This document shows positions 26,200-36,172 of a DNA stretch of 64,000 nucleotides, piece by piece (the stretch's first letter is position 1; each line of letters begins with the position of its first letter). The notes beneath the pieces are model-generated. The model was not told the origin of the DNA. It saw nothing but the letters and a program-made list of their open reading frames with translations, and made no database searches. Source of the stretch: Ilyomonas sp965277535 (GTDB lineage: Bacteria > Bacteroidota > Bacteroidia > Chitinophagales > Chitinophagaceae); NCBI GenBank assembly GCA_965277535.1, contig OZ255825.1:2108001-2172000 (forward strand), read 5' to 3'. The translations under genes were made by a program, and so were the position numbers.

Positions 26200-27126
26200 T
26201 TAGTAATTTTTATCTTCAATGCTATCCATCATACTCAGATAGCTGCTGTATCGTTCAACAGAAACCAAACCTTCGTTCACTGCTTCCTTTACAGCACAAT
26301 CGGGCTCGTTCAGATGAAGGCAGTTGTTGTACCGGCATTGCGGAAGCAGTTTTCGCATTTCAGGGAAATAGTGAGAGAGTTCTTCTTTTTTTATATCAAT
26401 CATACCAAACTCACGGATTCCCGGCGTATCAATGAGCCGCCCGCCAAAAGACAAATCAAACATTTCGGCAAACGTGGTAGTGTGCATTCCCTTTCCGCTC
26501 CATTGGCTTACTTCGGTAGTTCGTAAATTCTTTTGGGGCAAAACCGCATTGATAAAAGTAGATTTTCCAACGCCGCTATGTCCGCTTAACAATGTAGTTT
26601 GGTTTTGCAGCAAGCCCTTTATCTCTTCCGCACCTTCGCCGGTTTTCATGCTCAGCTTCATTACTTTATAACCAATAGATGTGTAAATCGCGCTCCATTC
26701 TTCAAACAGTGCAATTTCTTTCTTTTTATAAATGTCATATTTATTAAAAACAAGAATAGCAGGAATATGAAACGCTTCGGCTGATACCAGAAACCTGTCA
26801 ATAAAGCCATTGGAGGTACGCGGCTCTTTTATGGTTGCAAAAAGCAGTGTTTGATCGAGATTGGATGCAATAATGTGATGCTGCTTTTTGTTGTGTGGGG
26901 AGCTGCGGGCAATATAATTGTTGCGTTCCCTAATTTCTGTGATAATGGCAATGTTGCCTCCTTCCTCTTCCAATTCAAGCATTACCTGATCGCCTACAGC
27001 AATCGGATTGGTAGAAGTAATATTATCAATTTTAAACACGCCCTTTATTCGTGCATTTACAAACTGACCGTTGTCGGTTTTGGCCACATACCAGCTTCCG
27101 GTTGATTTGTAAATAAGTGCCTTCAT
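26200..27126 (-). CDS. rsgA: Ribosome small subunit-dependent GTPase A
   Basis: 308 residues from MKALIYKSTGSWYVAK (ATG 27126; the frame extends to 27228). Order: OB-fold, circularly permuted GTPase with G4 VFNKYD before G1 LLSGHSGVGKSTFINAVLP and G3 DTPGIREF. A C-terminal zinc finger is present (CRYNNCLHLNEPDC). It assists late 30S ribosome maturation. Apparently monocistronic. Confidence 0.95.
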   Translation of the reverse strand: MKALIYKSTGSWYVAKTDNGQFVNARIKGVFKIDNITSTNPIAVGDQVMLELEEEGGNIAIITEIRERNNYIARSSPHNKKQHHIIASNLDQTLLFATIKEPRTSNGFIDRFLVSAEAFHIPAILVFNKYDIYKKKEIALFEEWSAIYTSIGYKVMKLSMKTGEGAEEIKGLLQNQTTLLSGHSGVGKSTFINAVLPQKNLRTTEVSQWSGKGMHTTTFAEMFDLSFGGRLIDTPGIREFGMIDIKKEELSHYFPEMRKLLPQCRYNNCLHLNEPDCAVKEAVNEGLVSVERYSSYLSMMDSIEDKNY

Positions 27127-27416
27127 AAATGATGGCGAAAATATTGCAAATGCTACAACTGGGATTAATAACAATCCGCGGAAATTTGAGGAGAGACATC
27201 CACAATTTCCTGCTGTTTGGTTTTGCACGTATTATCGCTTTGGTAAGTAAGGAATAAAAAATTTGGTTTTGAGGGAACAACTTATTTTTTCGAAAGCAGT
27301 TGATTTAGAAAGAGTTTTTAAGTATTTAAAAAGTATAGAGCCAAAAAAGATAACAATTACTTAAAAGAAAAGGGGTTTGGCATAATTATACTATTAAAAA
27401 AGCTAAATATTCCCTT

Positions 27417-27779
27417 GTGAAGCAACTTTTTATTGTTGATGATGACTACGACATTCTGCTTTCTCTTAAAATCTGGTTTACAAAAAAGGGGTTTTCGGTA
27501 AAGGTATTTCAACAATCCCAGCCTCTTTATGATGCACTGGAACAATCAAAGCCAGACCTGATTTTAATGGATGTAAATCTCAACGGTGAAGATGGCAGAG
27601 AAATTTGCAAGCGTATAAAAAACGAATTCATTATCAATCGTCCGATTATCCTTTTTTCAGCCAATATTCATGCGTTGGACAATTATAAAGACGCTTGTGC
27701 TGATGACATTTTGCACAAACCGTTTTCACTTAATCAAATTCACAGTCTTATCAGTTCTCATCTGCCGGTTGAAGCTTAG
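27417..27779 (+). CDS. Single-domain response regulator
   Basis: 120 residues, only a receiver (CheY-like) domain. Acidic pocket VDDDYD, phospho-acceptor Asp in LILMDVNLNGEDG and conserved Lys in ILHKPFS. The start is a GTG at 27417. No kinase or output domain is adjacent, so its partner is elsewhere. Confidence 0.85.
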   Translation: MKQLFIVDDDYDILLSLKIWFTKKGFSVKVFQQSQPLYDALEQSKPDLILMDVNLNGEDGREICKRIKNEFIINRPIILFSANIHALDNYKDACADDILHKPFSLNQIHSLISSHLPVEA

Positions 27780-27938
27780 TGCTTTTTATAGTTTTGATTG
27801 ATGATTGCCTGTAAAGACTTCACCAAAAATACTCTTATTCAGGCCGTTTGAAAATAGCATTATGTTTGGCTTTGTATCAATAAAACAAACCTTCCGTTTG
27901 TTGCTGTCCATCCATTTCCCGATGGGAAAATTATTTTT

Positions 27939-28187
27939 ATGAGTGAATCCTTCTTTATCCCGGTTGTTTATCAAAACAAAACACTCGAGTTTCCGGCGCA
28001 GTTAGTTACTACTGCTTACTCTTACTACATAGAAGTTGAGATTGAAGATACCAAAGTAAATTTTGAAAGAGACGATGAAGGCAATCTCAGAGCCATCGCT
28101 TCGCCATCTGATAATGAAAAAGAGGCAAAAACAAATCCGCAACTGCTGCAAGCCATTGCCACTACTTTGGAAGACATTTTATCCTGA
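27939..28187 (+). CDS. Hypothetical protein, 82 residues
   Basis: Not recognised. Small acidic soluble protein (FIPVVYQNKTLEFPAQL, then YIEVEIEDTKVNFERDDEGN and a helical tail). No signal peptide. It converges on the alanine dehydrogenase gene with 12 bp between stops. An exact GGCAAAAACAAA (28124-28135) encodes EAKTNPQ in the tail linker. Confidence 0.6.
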   Translation: MSESFFIPVVYQNKTLEFPAQLVTTAYSYYIEVEIEDTKVNFERDDEGNLRAIASPSDNEKEAKTNPQLLQAIATTLEDILS

Positions 28188-28199
28188 TTAAAGACAAAA

Positions 28200-29414
28200 T
28201 CAGGTTCGGCTGGCAATCAACAGGTTCAGATCGGTGTATTTCAAATCGTATCGCTGGCTGATATAAATATCGGTTAAGTGCCCTTTGTACATATATACAC
28301 CGTGCCGCAGGTTAAAGTTGTGCCATAGCATTTCTTCAAAACCACCTTCATCACCAGCATCCATCAGCAGCGGCATCAGCACATTGGAGATTGCCTGGCT
28401 TGCCGTGCGTGCAAAGCCGCTGGCAATGTTGGGAACACAATAATGTATCACATCATATTTGCGAAACGTAGGTTTTTCGTGCGTGGTAACTTCGCTGGTT
28501 TCAAAACAGCCGCCGCGGTCAATGCTAACATCAATAATCACGCTGCCGCTGCGCATTGCCGCCACCATATTTTCGGTAACTACAATCGGGCTTCTGCCGC
28601 TTTCTGTAATAAGCGCGCCCACGGCAACTTCGCAGGTTTTAATTTGCTTGGCTAAAATTTTCGGTTCGATAACGCTCGTCCATACCCGGACACCCAGATT
28701 GTTTTCCAGTCGTTTTAATTTGTAGATATTGTTATCAAACACTTTTACCGATGCGCCCATTGCCAAAGCGGTGCGTGTAGCAAATTCGCCTACCACGCCT
28801 GCGCCAATGATGATTACTTTTGTTGGCGGAATGCCGCTGATGCCACCGAGCAACACGCCTTTGCCTTCGTTTGCCGTACCTAGATATTGACCCGCGATCA
28901 GCATAGCGGCGCTGCCGGCAATTTCGCTCATGCTACGCACAATGGGAAAAGTGCCGCTTTCATCTTTTAGGTTTTCAAAGCCAATGGCAGTGATGCGTTT
29001 CTTCATCAGCACTTCAATAATTTCTTTTTTTAAAAGAGAAAGATGAAGTGGTGAAATGATGGTTTGGTTCATTTGCAACTGTGCACATTCTTCCTGCACA
29101 ACCGGTGCGCTCTTTACCAAAATAGGGCATTTATAAACGGCATCGGCATCATAAGCTATTTTAGCACCGGCATCAGAATAATCTTTATCATCATAATTGC
29201 TGCCCACACCAGCTTTGGTTTCTATTGTTACTTCATGCCCGTTGTTTACCAGCACACCAACGGCTTCAGGCGTAAGTCCAATACGGTTTTCCTGGTACGC
29301 CGTTTCTTTCGGAATGCCGATTTCAAGCCGCTCACCAGCAGTTTTAATGTCTAATTTCTCTTCCTGTGTTTCGTATGAGAACGATCCGCTCACAACAGGC
29401 TTGGTTACAGGCAT
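28200..29414 (-). CDS. ald: Alanine dehydrogenase
   Basis: 404 residues. The N-terminal domain has IGIPKETAYQENRIGLTPEAV; the NAD-binding Rossmann motif is VIIIGAGVVGEFATRTALAMGASV. IDVSIDRGGCFETSE and HYCVPNIASGFARTAS are characteristic of the alanine dehydrogenase/PNT family. It interconverts alanine and pyruvate plus ammonia with NAD. The first 25 residues are an extension before the usual start of the fold. Confidence 0.9.
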   Translation of the reverse strand: MPVTKPVVSGSFSYETQEEKLDIKTAGERLEIGIPKETAYQENRIGLTPEAVGVLVNNGHEVTIETKAGVGSNYDDKDYSDAGAKIAYDADAVYKCPILVKSAPVVQEECAQLQMNQTIISPLHLSLLKKEIIEVLMKKRITAIGFENLKDESGTFPIVRSMSEIAGSAAMLIAGQYLGTANEGKGVLLGGISGIPPTKVIIIGAGVVGEFATRTALAMGASVKVFDNNIYKLKRLENNLGVRVWTSVIEPKILAKQIKTCEVAVGALITESGRSPIVVTENMVAAMRSGSVIIDVSIDRGGCFETSEVTTHEKPTFRKYDVIHYCVPNIASGFARTASQAISNVLMPLLMDAGDEGGFEEMLWHNFNLRHGVYMYKGHLTDIYISQRYDLKYTDLNLLIASRT

Positions 29415-29549
29415 TGCTTTTTGTTTTGTTATAAAATTGAAGTGATAGAATTGGAATATTCAGTTAAGAAAACAGGATACCTTGCATTTGACCGGACGAT
29501 AATTGTTGATTCTTTTTTACTGCTCACACAAATGTAATTCAAAAATGAA

Positions 29550-29966
29550 TTATTCCGTTGTTACAAGCTGCCTCGTAACGTCGTCAACTATAATTATCTG
29601 AATGTGCAGGGTGTTAGCGGGTAGCAAGCGGGGTGCCACTTCAGGCCATTCAACAAGGCAAAAGCTACCGCTTTGCAGCGCATCTTCCACACCGGCTGTA
29701 ATGGCTTCTTCTTCGCCCCGCAACCGGTACCAATCCATGTGATAAATGGTTCCTGCGGCTTCGGTTTTATACTCATTGATAATGGCAAAGGTTGGGCTGC
29801 TTACCACATCGGTAGTTTGCAAAACATCGGTGCAAAGCGTGCGGATAAACGTGGTTTTGCCCGCGCCCATGGGCGCATCAAATGCCCATACAGAAAAGGT
29901 TTTACCCCGTTCCCAAAGTTGTTGGGCAGCAGCCGTAATTTTGTTTTGGGAGAATGTGATGGTCAT
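29550..29966 (-). CDS. tsaE: tRNA threonylcarbamoyladenosine synthesis ATPase
   Basis: 138 residues from MTITFSQNKITAAAQQLW (ATG 29966; the frame extends to 30080 with an unlikely hydrophobic lead). The Walker A loop is DAPMGAGKTTFIRTLC; SSPTFAIINEY and IYHMDWYRL are typical of TsaE. It drives the TsaB-TsaD complex that makes t6A at tRNA position 37. Downstream of it is ald, 135 bp away. Confidence 0.93.
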   Translation of the reverse strand: MTITFSQNKITAAAQQLWERGKTFSVWAFDAPMGAGKTTFIRTLCTDVLQTTDVVSSPTFAIINEYKTEAAGTIYHMDWYRLRGEEEAITAGVEDALQSGSFCLVEWPEVAPRLLPANTLHIQIIIVDDVTRQLVTTE

Positions 29967-30229
29967 GGCGCAAACGTACAAAACAGTTAACCAAGCACAG
30001 ATAGTAAGCAAAACAAAAGCGCTGATACATAAAAAGAAAACAGAAATAGCTTGCATTAGAAAATGGCTTTTATCAGGCAACCACCTAAAAATTCAAATTG
30101 TCCACCGCATTTACATTCATCATGGCTATTACCCGTGCGCTGTGGAAATAATTTTGTTTAATATATAAACTCTGTTGCTGTAAACAGGAGCCGTTTGAAA
30201 GTTGATGGTAAACAATAACAATATGCTTT

Positions 30230-31633
30230 ATGCTTTCTATTTCTGCGAAAAGTTCTTTTAATCATTATTGTCATGTCAACTTTTTTGTTTTTACCCGAAA
30301 AATCCTGGTAACAGCTTTTGTTTTTGTAAGCACCATTTATTGTGTTAAAGCACAATCACCACAAGATACAAGCGCCAACGCCGAAACCGGAACACTCACT
30401 TTGCAGCAGTGCATTAACTATGGATTACAACATCAACCCACACTTCAGCAATCTCTTATCAATCAATCTATCACCCGCGCCACCAATGCTATTAGCAAAG
30501 CTGGCTTGTATCCGCAGGTGGCCGCAACTGCGGGAATAACACATTATATACAACTGCCTACCAATTATAACAATTCAAACGGAACACCAACGCCGGTGCA
30601 AACGGGCATTGCTAATACGTCTATACCCGGTGTATCTGTATCGCAGGCAGTGTTTAGCCCTTCGCTTATTTATGCTTCCAGAGTGGCGCCTTATTATGTA
30701 ACACAATCCCAGCAAATAACCGACAGCACTAAAATTAATGTGTATGTATCGGTAAGCAAATCGTTTTACAACCTGTTACTCACGCTGCAACAGATTAATG
30801 TGTTGAAAGAAGATACAGTGCGACTTGCACAAAATGTAAGAGACTCTTACCATCAATATGTTGGCGGCATTGTAGATGAAACGGACTATGAAGAAGCTAC
30901 CATTTCGTTAAACAATTCACTGGCGCAATTGAAAGGGGCAAATGAAAACCTAACTCCGCAATATGCTTTTCTAAAACAGGCAATGGGTTATCCGCCCGAA
31001 AAGCAATTCAACATCCTTTTTGATTCGGCGCAAATGATGAAAGACATGGATGTTGATACTACCGAATCACTGCAATTCGAACACCGCATTGAGTATCGTG
31101 TTTATAAAACCGGTATTGACATTCAGCACCAGCTTACCGAATATTATCATCTGGCTGCGTTGCCCACTGTATCTGCATTCTACAATTATAATTACGAGTT
31201 TGCCAACAGCAGCTTTGGCAAATTGTACTCCAGAGGATTTCCTTATTCCTACGCCGGCTTAACGGTAAGTGTTCCTATTTTCAGTGGCTTTTCGCGGGTG
31301 CAAAACTTAAGAAGATCAAAGCTGGAAGAAGATTATCTGGGTTGGAATCTAGTGAGTTTGAAGTCTCAAATTTATTCCGAATATACATCGGCACTTGCCT
31401 CTTACAAAAGCAACTTGTACAGCTTGCATCTTTCCGATGCCAATGTTACGCTGGCAAAGCGTGTTTATTTTGTAGTTACGTTGCAATACAAACAAGGCAT
31501 CGTTCCTTACCTGAATGTAATTACGGCTGAATCGAATTTAATCTCTTCTCAAATCAATTATTTAAATGCCTTGTTTCAGGTGCAGTTAAGTAAAATTGAT
31601 TTGCAAAGAGCGATGGGCAATATTCGTTTGTAA
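30230..31633 (+). CDS. TolC family outer-membrane efflux protein
   Basis: 467 residues with a late signal sequence (about residues 24-42, ending CVKAQ) and two outer-membrane-factor repeats rich in helices (LTLQQCINYGLQHQPTLQQS; LTVSVPIFSGFSRVQNLRRS). It should form the trimeric outer-membrane duct of the RND pump encoded just downstream (31660-39453). First gene of a four-gene operon. Confidence 0.9.
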   Translation: MLSISAKSSFNHYCHVNFFVFTRKILVTAFVFVSTIYCVKAQSPQDTSANAETGTLTLQQCINYGLQHQPTLQQSLINQSITRATNAISKAGLYPQVAATAGITHYIQLPTNYNNSNGTPTPVQTGIANTSIPGVSVSQAVFSPSLIYASRVAPYYVTQSQQITDSTKINVYVSVSKSFYNLLLTLQQINVLKEDTVRLAQNVRDSYHQYVGGIVDETDYEEATISLNNSLAQLKGANENLTPQYAFLKQAMGYPPEKQFNILFDSAQMMKDMDVDTTESLQFEHRIEYRVYKTGIDIQHQLTEYYHLAALPTVSAFYNYNYEFANSSFGKLYSRGFPYSYAGLTVSVPIFSGFSRVQNLRRSKLEEDYLGWNLVSLKSQIYSEYTSALASYKSNLYSLHLSDANVTLAKRVYFVVTLQYKQGIVPYLNVITAESNLISSQINYLNALFQVQLSKIDLQRAMGNIRL

Positions 31634-31659
31634 ACAAATTAATGGCATAAAAACAAAGC

Positions 31660-32886
31660 ATGAAACGGCTACTCATTTTCTTCGTTATAAGTTCTGCAGG
31701 TTTTCTTTCCTGTGGTAAAAAGAAACCGGCTCCAACAGGCCCGTCCGAAGTGCCGGTGAATTTGTACACGGTTGCCTCGCAACCTGTTTTGTACTACGAT
31801 CAATATCCTTCTACGGTGCAGGCATTAAACCAGGTAAACATTGTGTCGCAGGTGCAGGGCTATGTTACAAACATTTATGCGAAAGACGGAAGCGATGTAA
31901 AAAAAGGACAGGTGTTGTATGAGATAGACCGTCGCATCTACCAGGCGGCTTATGAAGCTGCCGTTGCCAACTTAAGAGTGGCGCAAGGCAACCAGGCACA
32001 GGCACAACAAGATGCTGACAGATATGTGTATTTAAATAACTATCATGCCGTTGCCAAGCAATTGTACGATCATGCTGTTATAGCTTCGGAAAATGCAAAA
32101 AGCCAGGTGCAGGCAGCGCAGGAATCGGTAAATAGTGCAAAAGCAAACTTAGGTTATTCAATAATTACAGCACCTTTTAGCGGTACCATTGGTTTTAGTC
32201 AGGTAAAGCTTGGCAACGTGGTAACAGTTGGCGGTACGGTACTCAATACCATTTCAACCAACGACCCGATGGCAGTTGATTTTGTAGTGAATGAAAAGCA
32301 GTTGCCGCATTTTGAAAACATACAAAACGGAAAAGAACGAATGCCCGATTCGTTGTTTACGATACTGATGCCCGATAACTCGTTGTATCCCTATCAGGGA
32401 AAAATATCGGTGATAGACAGAGCGGTTGATCCGCAAACGGGTTCAATCAGAATACGGCTTGTATTTCCCAACGCTAAATCTGAACTGAGAGCCGGAATGA
32501 GTTGCGTAGTGCGTGTGCATAATCAGGACACGCAACCGCAGTTGGTAGTGCCTGCTAAAGCTGTGGTTGAGCAGATGGGAGAATACTTTGTTTATGTGGC
32601 GAAAGATACCATCATTCATGAAAACAGTGATTCTGCAAATGCAAAAAATAGTGCAAAAACAAAAGCGGGCAATGTGGATTCGTCCAATATTCCAAGATTG
32701 GTTGCAGTAGAGAAGAAAGTGCAAACCGGGCAAACCATTGGTGCCGACATGGTAATAAAAAGCGGCATTCAAGCGGGTGATAAAATAGTAACGGATGGTG
32801 TACAAACTTTGCACAGCGGTGCGAGAATTACGACCGCTAATAAAGTAGGGCCCGCAACCGGCAAAGGTGGAGGTAAAGGACAATAA
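31660..32886 (+). CDS. RND efflux periplasmic adaptor (membrane fusion protein)
   Basis: 408 residues, lipoprotein signal (ISSAGFLSC, Cys18). Order: beta-barrel start, lipoyl half-motifs (GYVTNIYAKDGSDVKKGQVLYEID and its partner ITAPFSGTIGFSQVKLG), alpha-hairpin (about 95-165) and a C-terminal membrane-proximal domain (TDGVQTLHSGARI). A low-complexity linker (about 318-345) contains GCAAAAACAAA at 32653. It joins the RND permeases to the TolC-like duct. Confidence 0.93.
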   Translation: MKRLLIFFVISSAGFLSCGKKKPAPTGPSEVPVNLYTVASQPVLYYDQYPSTVQALNQVNIVSQVQGYVTNIYAKDGSDVKKGQVLYEIDRRIYQAAYEAAVANLRVAQGNQAQAQQDADRYVYLNNYHAVAKQLYDHAVIASENAKSQVQAAQESVNSAKANLGYSIITAPFSGTIGFSQVKLGNVVTVGGTVLNTISTNDPMAVDFVVNEKQLPHFENIQNGKERMPDSLFTILMPDNSLYPYQGKISVIDRAVDPQTGSIRIRLVFPNAKSELRAGMSCVVRVHNQDTQPQLVVPAKAVVEQMGEYFVYVAKDTIIHENSDSANAKNSAKTKAGNVDSSNIPRLVAVEKKVQTGQTIGADMVIKSGIQAGDKIVTDGVQTLHSGARITTANKVGPATGKGGGKGQ

Positions 32887-32911
32887 GGGCTTTTCAAAAA
32901 AAGACGATTTC

Positions 32912-35900
32912 ATGATTGCGAATACATTTATTAAACGACCTGTAACTGCCATCGTTATTTCAATTGTATTGGTAATAACAGGCGCTATCAGCATTTTTGT
33001 TTTACCCATTGATCAATACCCCGATATTACGCCACCTGTAGTGCAGGTAAACGGGCAGTTTACCGGAGCTGATGCCCAAACCGTTGAACAAACCGTTGCC
33101 ACGCCGGTTGAACAACAGGTGAATGGTACGCCAGGCATGGAATACATGCAAAGCAACAGCACCAACAATGGCGGGATGCAGTTGAATGTAACCTTTAAAA
33201 TAGGAACTAACACCGATGTTGCTGCGCTCGATGTGCAAAACCGTGTGAGCATTGCAACGCCGTTGCTGCCTTCTGTTGTAAGCCGCCTGGGTTTAACAGT
33301 TCGTGCAGTAAATCCAAGCATGTTGATGATGATTGCTATTTATGCGCCGCACAGTACACACAACATTACTTTTCTTGACAATTATACCAACATTTTTATT
33401 CAGGATGCCCTGCTGCGTGTGCCGGGCGTAGGAAGCATCAGCCGCTTTACCGATGACTTTAGTATGCGCATTTGGATGAACCCCGATAAAATGGCGGCTT
33501 ACAGCATTACGCCTACTGATATTATTAATGCTCTCAATACGCAAAATGTACAAGTGGCAGCAGGCACAGCAGGTGTGCCGCCGCAGCCATCAACACAAAC
33601 GTATGAACTGGGCATCCTGGTGAATGGAAGGTTGAGCAAGGTGTCGGAATTTGAAAATATTATTGTAAAAACAATACCAGCAACCGGCGAATTGGTGTAT
33701 TTAAAAGATGTGGCCCGTGTAGAGTTGGGTAAGTTTACGTTCTCAAGCAATTCGTTTGTAGATGGTCATCGTGCTTCTTATCTTCAAATTTACCAGGCAC
33801 CCGGCAGCAACGCGTTGCAAACGGCAAAAGGTGTGTATGCTGAACTGGCAAAGCTAAAGCAAACCTTTCCTTCCGATGTTGAATACAGCGTTCCTTTTGA
33901 AGCCGTAACCGTTGTAAAAGTTTCAATGAGCGATGTGGTAGGAACCTTGTTAAAAACATTGGGCTTAGTGGCGGTAGTGGTGTTCCTTTTTTTGCAGAAT
34001 TGGCGTTCCACTTTAATACCTGTGCTTGCCATTCCGGTATCTATTCTTGGCACATTTGTTTTTTTTCTTCCTCTGAATTTTACCATCAACACATTGACCA
34101 TGTTTGGTTTTGTGCTGGCAATTGGTATTGTGGTAGATGATGCCATTATTGTAGTGGAAGCCGTACAGCATTACATTGATGAAAAAGGAATGACAGCCAA
34201 AGAAGCTACCTACCAGGCAATGAAAGACATTTCTGCGCCGGTGGTTGCAATCGCATTAATCTTAGCTGCCGTGTTTGTGCCGGTAGGTTTTATACCAGGA
34301 ATAGTTGGCAGATTGTATCAGCAGTTTGCTATTACCATCGCCATATCTGTTATCATCTCTGCTTTCATCGCATTATCATTAACACCGGCACTTTGTACTT
34401 TGTTGCTAAAGCCAACACAGATAAAAGAAAATGCCAAAGGCCTGAACAGATGGTTTTTTAAGTTCAACCAATGGTTTGAAAAAATCACTGCAAAATATAC
34501 AGGCGGCGTTAAGTGGAGCATTGCAAAATCAAAGTACATCATCATTCTTTTGGTGTGCCTTTGCATTGGCGCATTTTTATTATTTAAGGCAAAACCAACA
34601 GGCTTTATTCCTTCGGAAGATGAAGGCAATTTGTATGTTACCTATCAGTTGCCGCCAGCTTCTTCTACAGCCGCTTCAGTTGATGTAATGAACCGCTTGA
34701 TGAAGGTGATTGGCTCAACGCCAGGCATTGCACACTATGCAGCTTTATCAGGATTGAACGTAGTAACCAATGCCTCCAATTCAAACAACGGAACTATTTA
34801 CTGCCAGTTAGCACCCTGGGATGAACGCAATAAAAAGAGCGAGCAGGTGCCGGGCATCAATGATGTTTTACAAAAGCGCATCTCCGATGCCGGCATTAAA
34901 GATGCAAATGTTGAAGTGATACAACCATCGCCCTTACCCGGCGTAGGTACCACAGGTGGTTTTAGTTTGCAGATTGAACAACGAAGCTCAACGGATAATT
35001 TGCAGCAATTTCAAAGCGTGGTGAACCGCTTTATTACCGAAGCGAATAAAAATCCGGCAATAACAAATGCCTATACTTTTTTCAATGCGCACACACCCAA
35101 TTACCAGCTTACTGTTGACCGCGAAAAATGTGAGAAATTAGGAGTTGATGTAGGCGATGTATTTACCACCATACAGGCTTTTATGGGCAGTTTATACATC
35201 AACGATTTTACAACTTATAACCGAACTTTTCATGTTGTGGTGCAGGCAGATACTGCCTTTCGAACAATGGTTACCAACATTGGCAAATACTATGTTCGCA
35301 ACAGTGCCGGAACAATGGTTCCGCTGGGTACGGTTATCAATTACAGTCCTACCGATGCGGCACCGTTAATCTCTCATTTTAATATTTTCAGAACGGCAGA
35401 AGTAGATGGTGCATCTTCAGCCGGTTATAGCAATACGCAAACGCTGGATGCTTTGCAGGAAGTAGCCGCGAAAGTTCTTCCCGAAGGATACAATCTCGAG
35501 TTTTCAGGATTGAGTTATGAGGAAGTAAAAGCAGGCTCGGCCACCATTTATATTTTCCTGTTTTCCATCACTTTTGTGTTCCTTTTTTTGGCAGCTTTAT
35601 ACGAAAGCTGGTCGGTACCTTTTTCAGTTTTATTAGCTGTTCCCATTGGTGCATTCGGTGCCATCTTCGCCTTGTTTTTGGTACCAAGCCTTACGGATAA
35701 TGTGTATGCACAAATCGGTTTAATTACACTCATTGGTTTGGCTGCCAAGAATGCAATCTTGATTGTTGAATTTGCCAAAGTGCGCGTTGACCAGGGTGAA
35801 GATTTAATGCAATCCACATTGGATGCAGTGAGCCTTCGCCTGCGTCCGATTATTATGACGTCGCTGGCTTTTATTTTGGGTGTGTTGCCACTTGTTCTGG

Positions 35901-36172
35901 CCACCGGTGCAGGTGCTGTAGCCCGTAGAACCATTGGCTGGACGGTGTTGGGCGGAATGCTCGCAGCATCAACCATCGCTATTTTTATTGTGCCGGTTCT
36001 GTTTGTGTTGATTACACGGTTATCGTACGGGAAAAAACAATTGGACTATTTAAAAAGACATCACAACGACTTAATGGAAAAAGCGAAAAGAGTAGAAGCA
36101 CAAAATATTGATCCGGAACTGGAGTTTGAAATCAACAAATCGCGTGAACTGAATAAACCTGCACAGGCATGA
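32912..36172 (+). CDS. RND efflux permease (HAE1 family), first of two
   Basis: 1086 residues from MIANTFIKRPVTAIVISIV (ATG 32912). Twelve membrane segments with two large periplasmic loops. The proton relay Asp pair is present (IGIVVDDAIIVVEAVQHY), as is the Lys of AAKNAILIVEFAK. It exports drugs or other lipophilic compounds using the proton gradient. Its stop overlaps the next permease start by 4 bp. Confidence 0.95.
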   Translation: MIANTFIKRPVTAIVISIVLVITGAISIFVLPIDQYPDITPPVVQVNGQFTGADAQTVEQTVATPVEQQVNGTPGMEYMQSNSTNNGGMQLNVTFKIGTNTDVAALDVQNRVSIATPLLPSVVSRLGLTVRAVNPSMLMMIAIYAPHSTHNITFLDNYTNIFIQDALLRVPGVGSISRFTDDFSMRIWMNPDKMAAYSITPTDIINALNTQNVQVAAGTAGVPPQPSTQTYELGILVNGRLSKVSEFENIIVKTIPATGELVYLKDVARVELGKFTFSSNSFVDGHRASYLQIYQAPGSNALQTAKGVYAELAKLKQTFPSDVEYSVPFEAVTVVKVSMSDVVGTLLKTLGLVAVVVFLFLQNWRSTLIPVLAIPVSILGTFVFFLPLNFTINTLTMFGFVLAIGIVVDDAIIVVEAVQHYIDEKGMTAKEATYQAMKDISAPVVAIALILAAVFVPVGFIPGIVGRLYQQFAITIAISVIISAFIALSLTPALCTLLLKPTQIKENAKGLNRWFFKFNQWFEKITAKYTGGVKWSIAKSKYIIILLVCLCIGAFLLFKAKPTGFIPSEDEGNLYVTYQLPPASSTAASVDVMNRLMKVIGSTPGIAHYAALSGLNVVTNASNSNNGTIYCQLAPWDERNKKSEQVPGINDVLQKRISDAGIKDANVEVIQPSPLPGVGTTGGFSLQIEQRSSTDNLQQFQSVVNRFITEANKNPAITNAYTFFNAHTPNYQLTVDREKCEKLGVDVGDVFTTIQAFMGSLYINDFTTYNRTFHVVVQADTAFRTMVTNIGKYYVRNSAGTMVPLGTVINYSPTDAAPLISHFNIFRTAEVDGASSAGYSNTQTLDALQEVAAKVLPEGYNLEFSGLSYEEVKAGSATIYIFLFSITFVFLFLAALYESWSVPFSVLLAVPIGAFGAIFALFLVPSLTDNVYAQIGLITLIGLAAKNAILIVEFAKVRVDQGEDLMQSTLDAVSLRLRPIIMTSLAFILGVLPLVLATGAGAVARRTIGWTVLGGMLAASTIAIFIVPVLFVLITRLSYGKKQLDYLKRHHNDLMEKAKRVEAQNIDPELEFEINKSRELNKPAQA

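Noticed and set aside
32443..33009. 188-codon minus-strand frame
   Set aside because: Antisense to the adaptor and RND permease genes and has no recognisable pattern.
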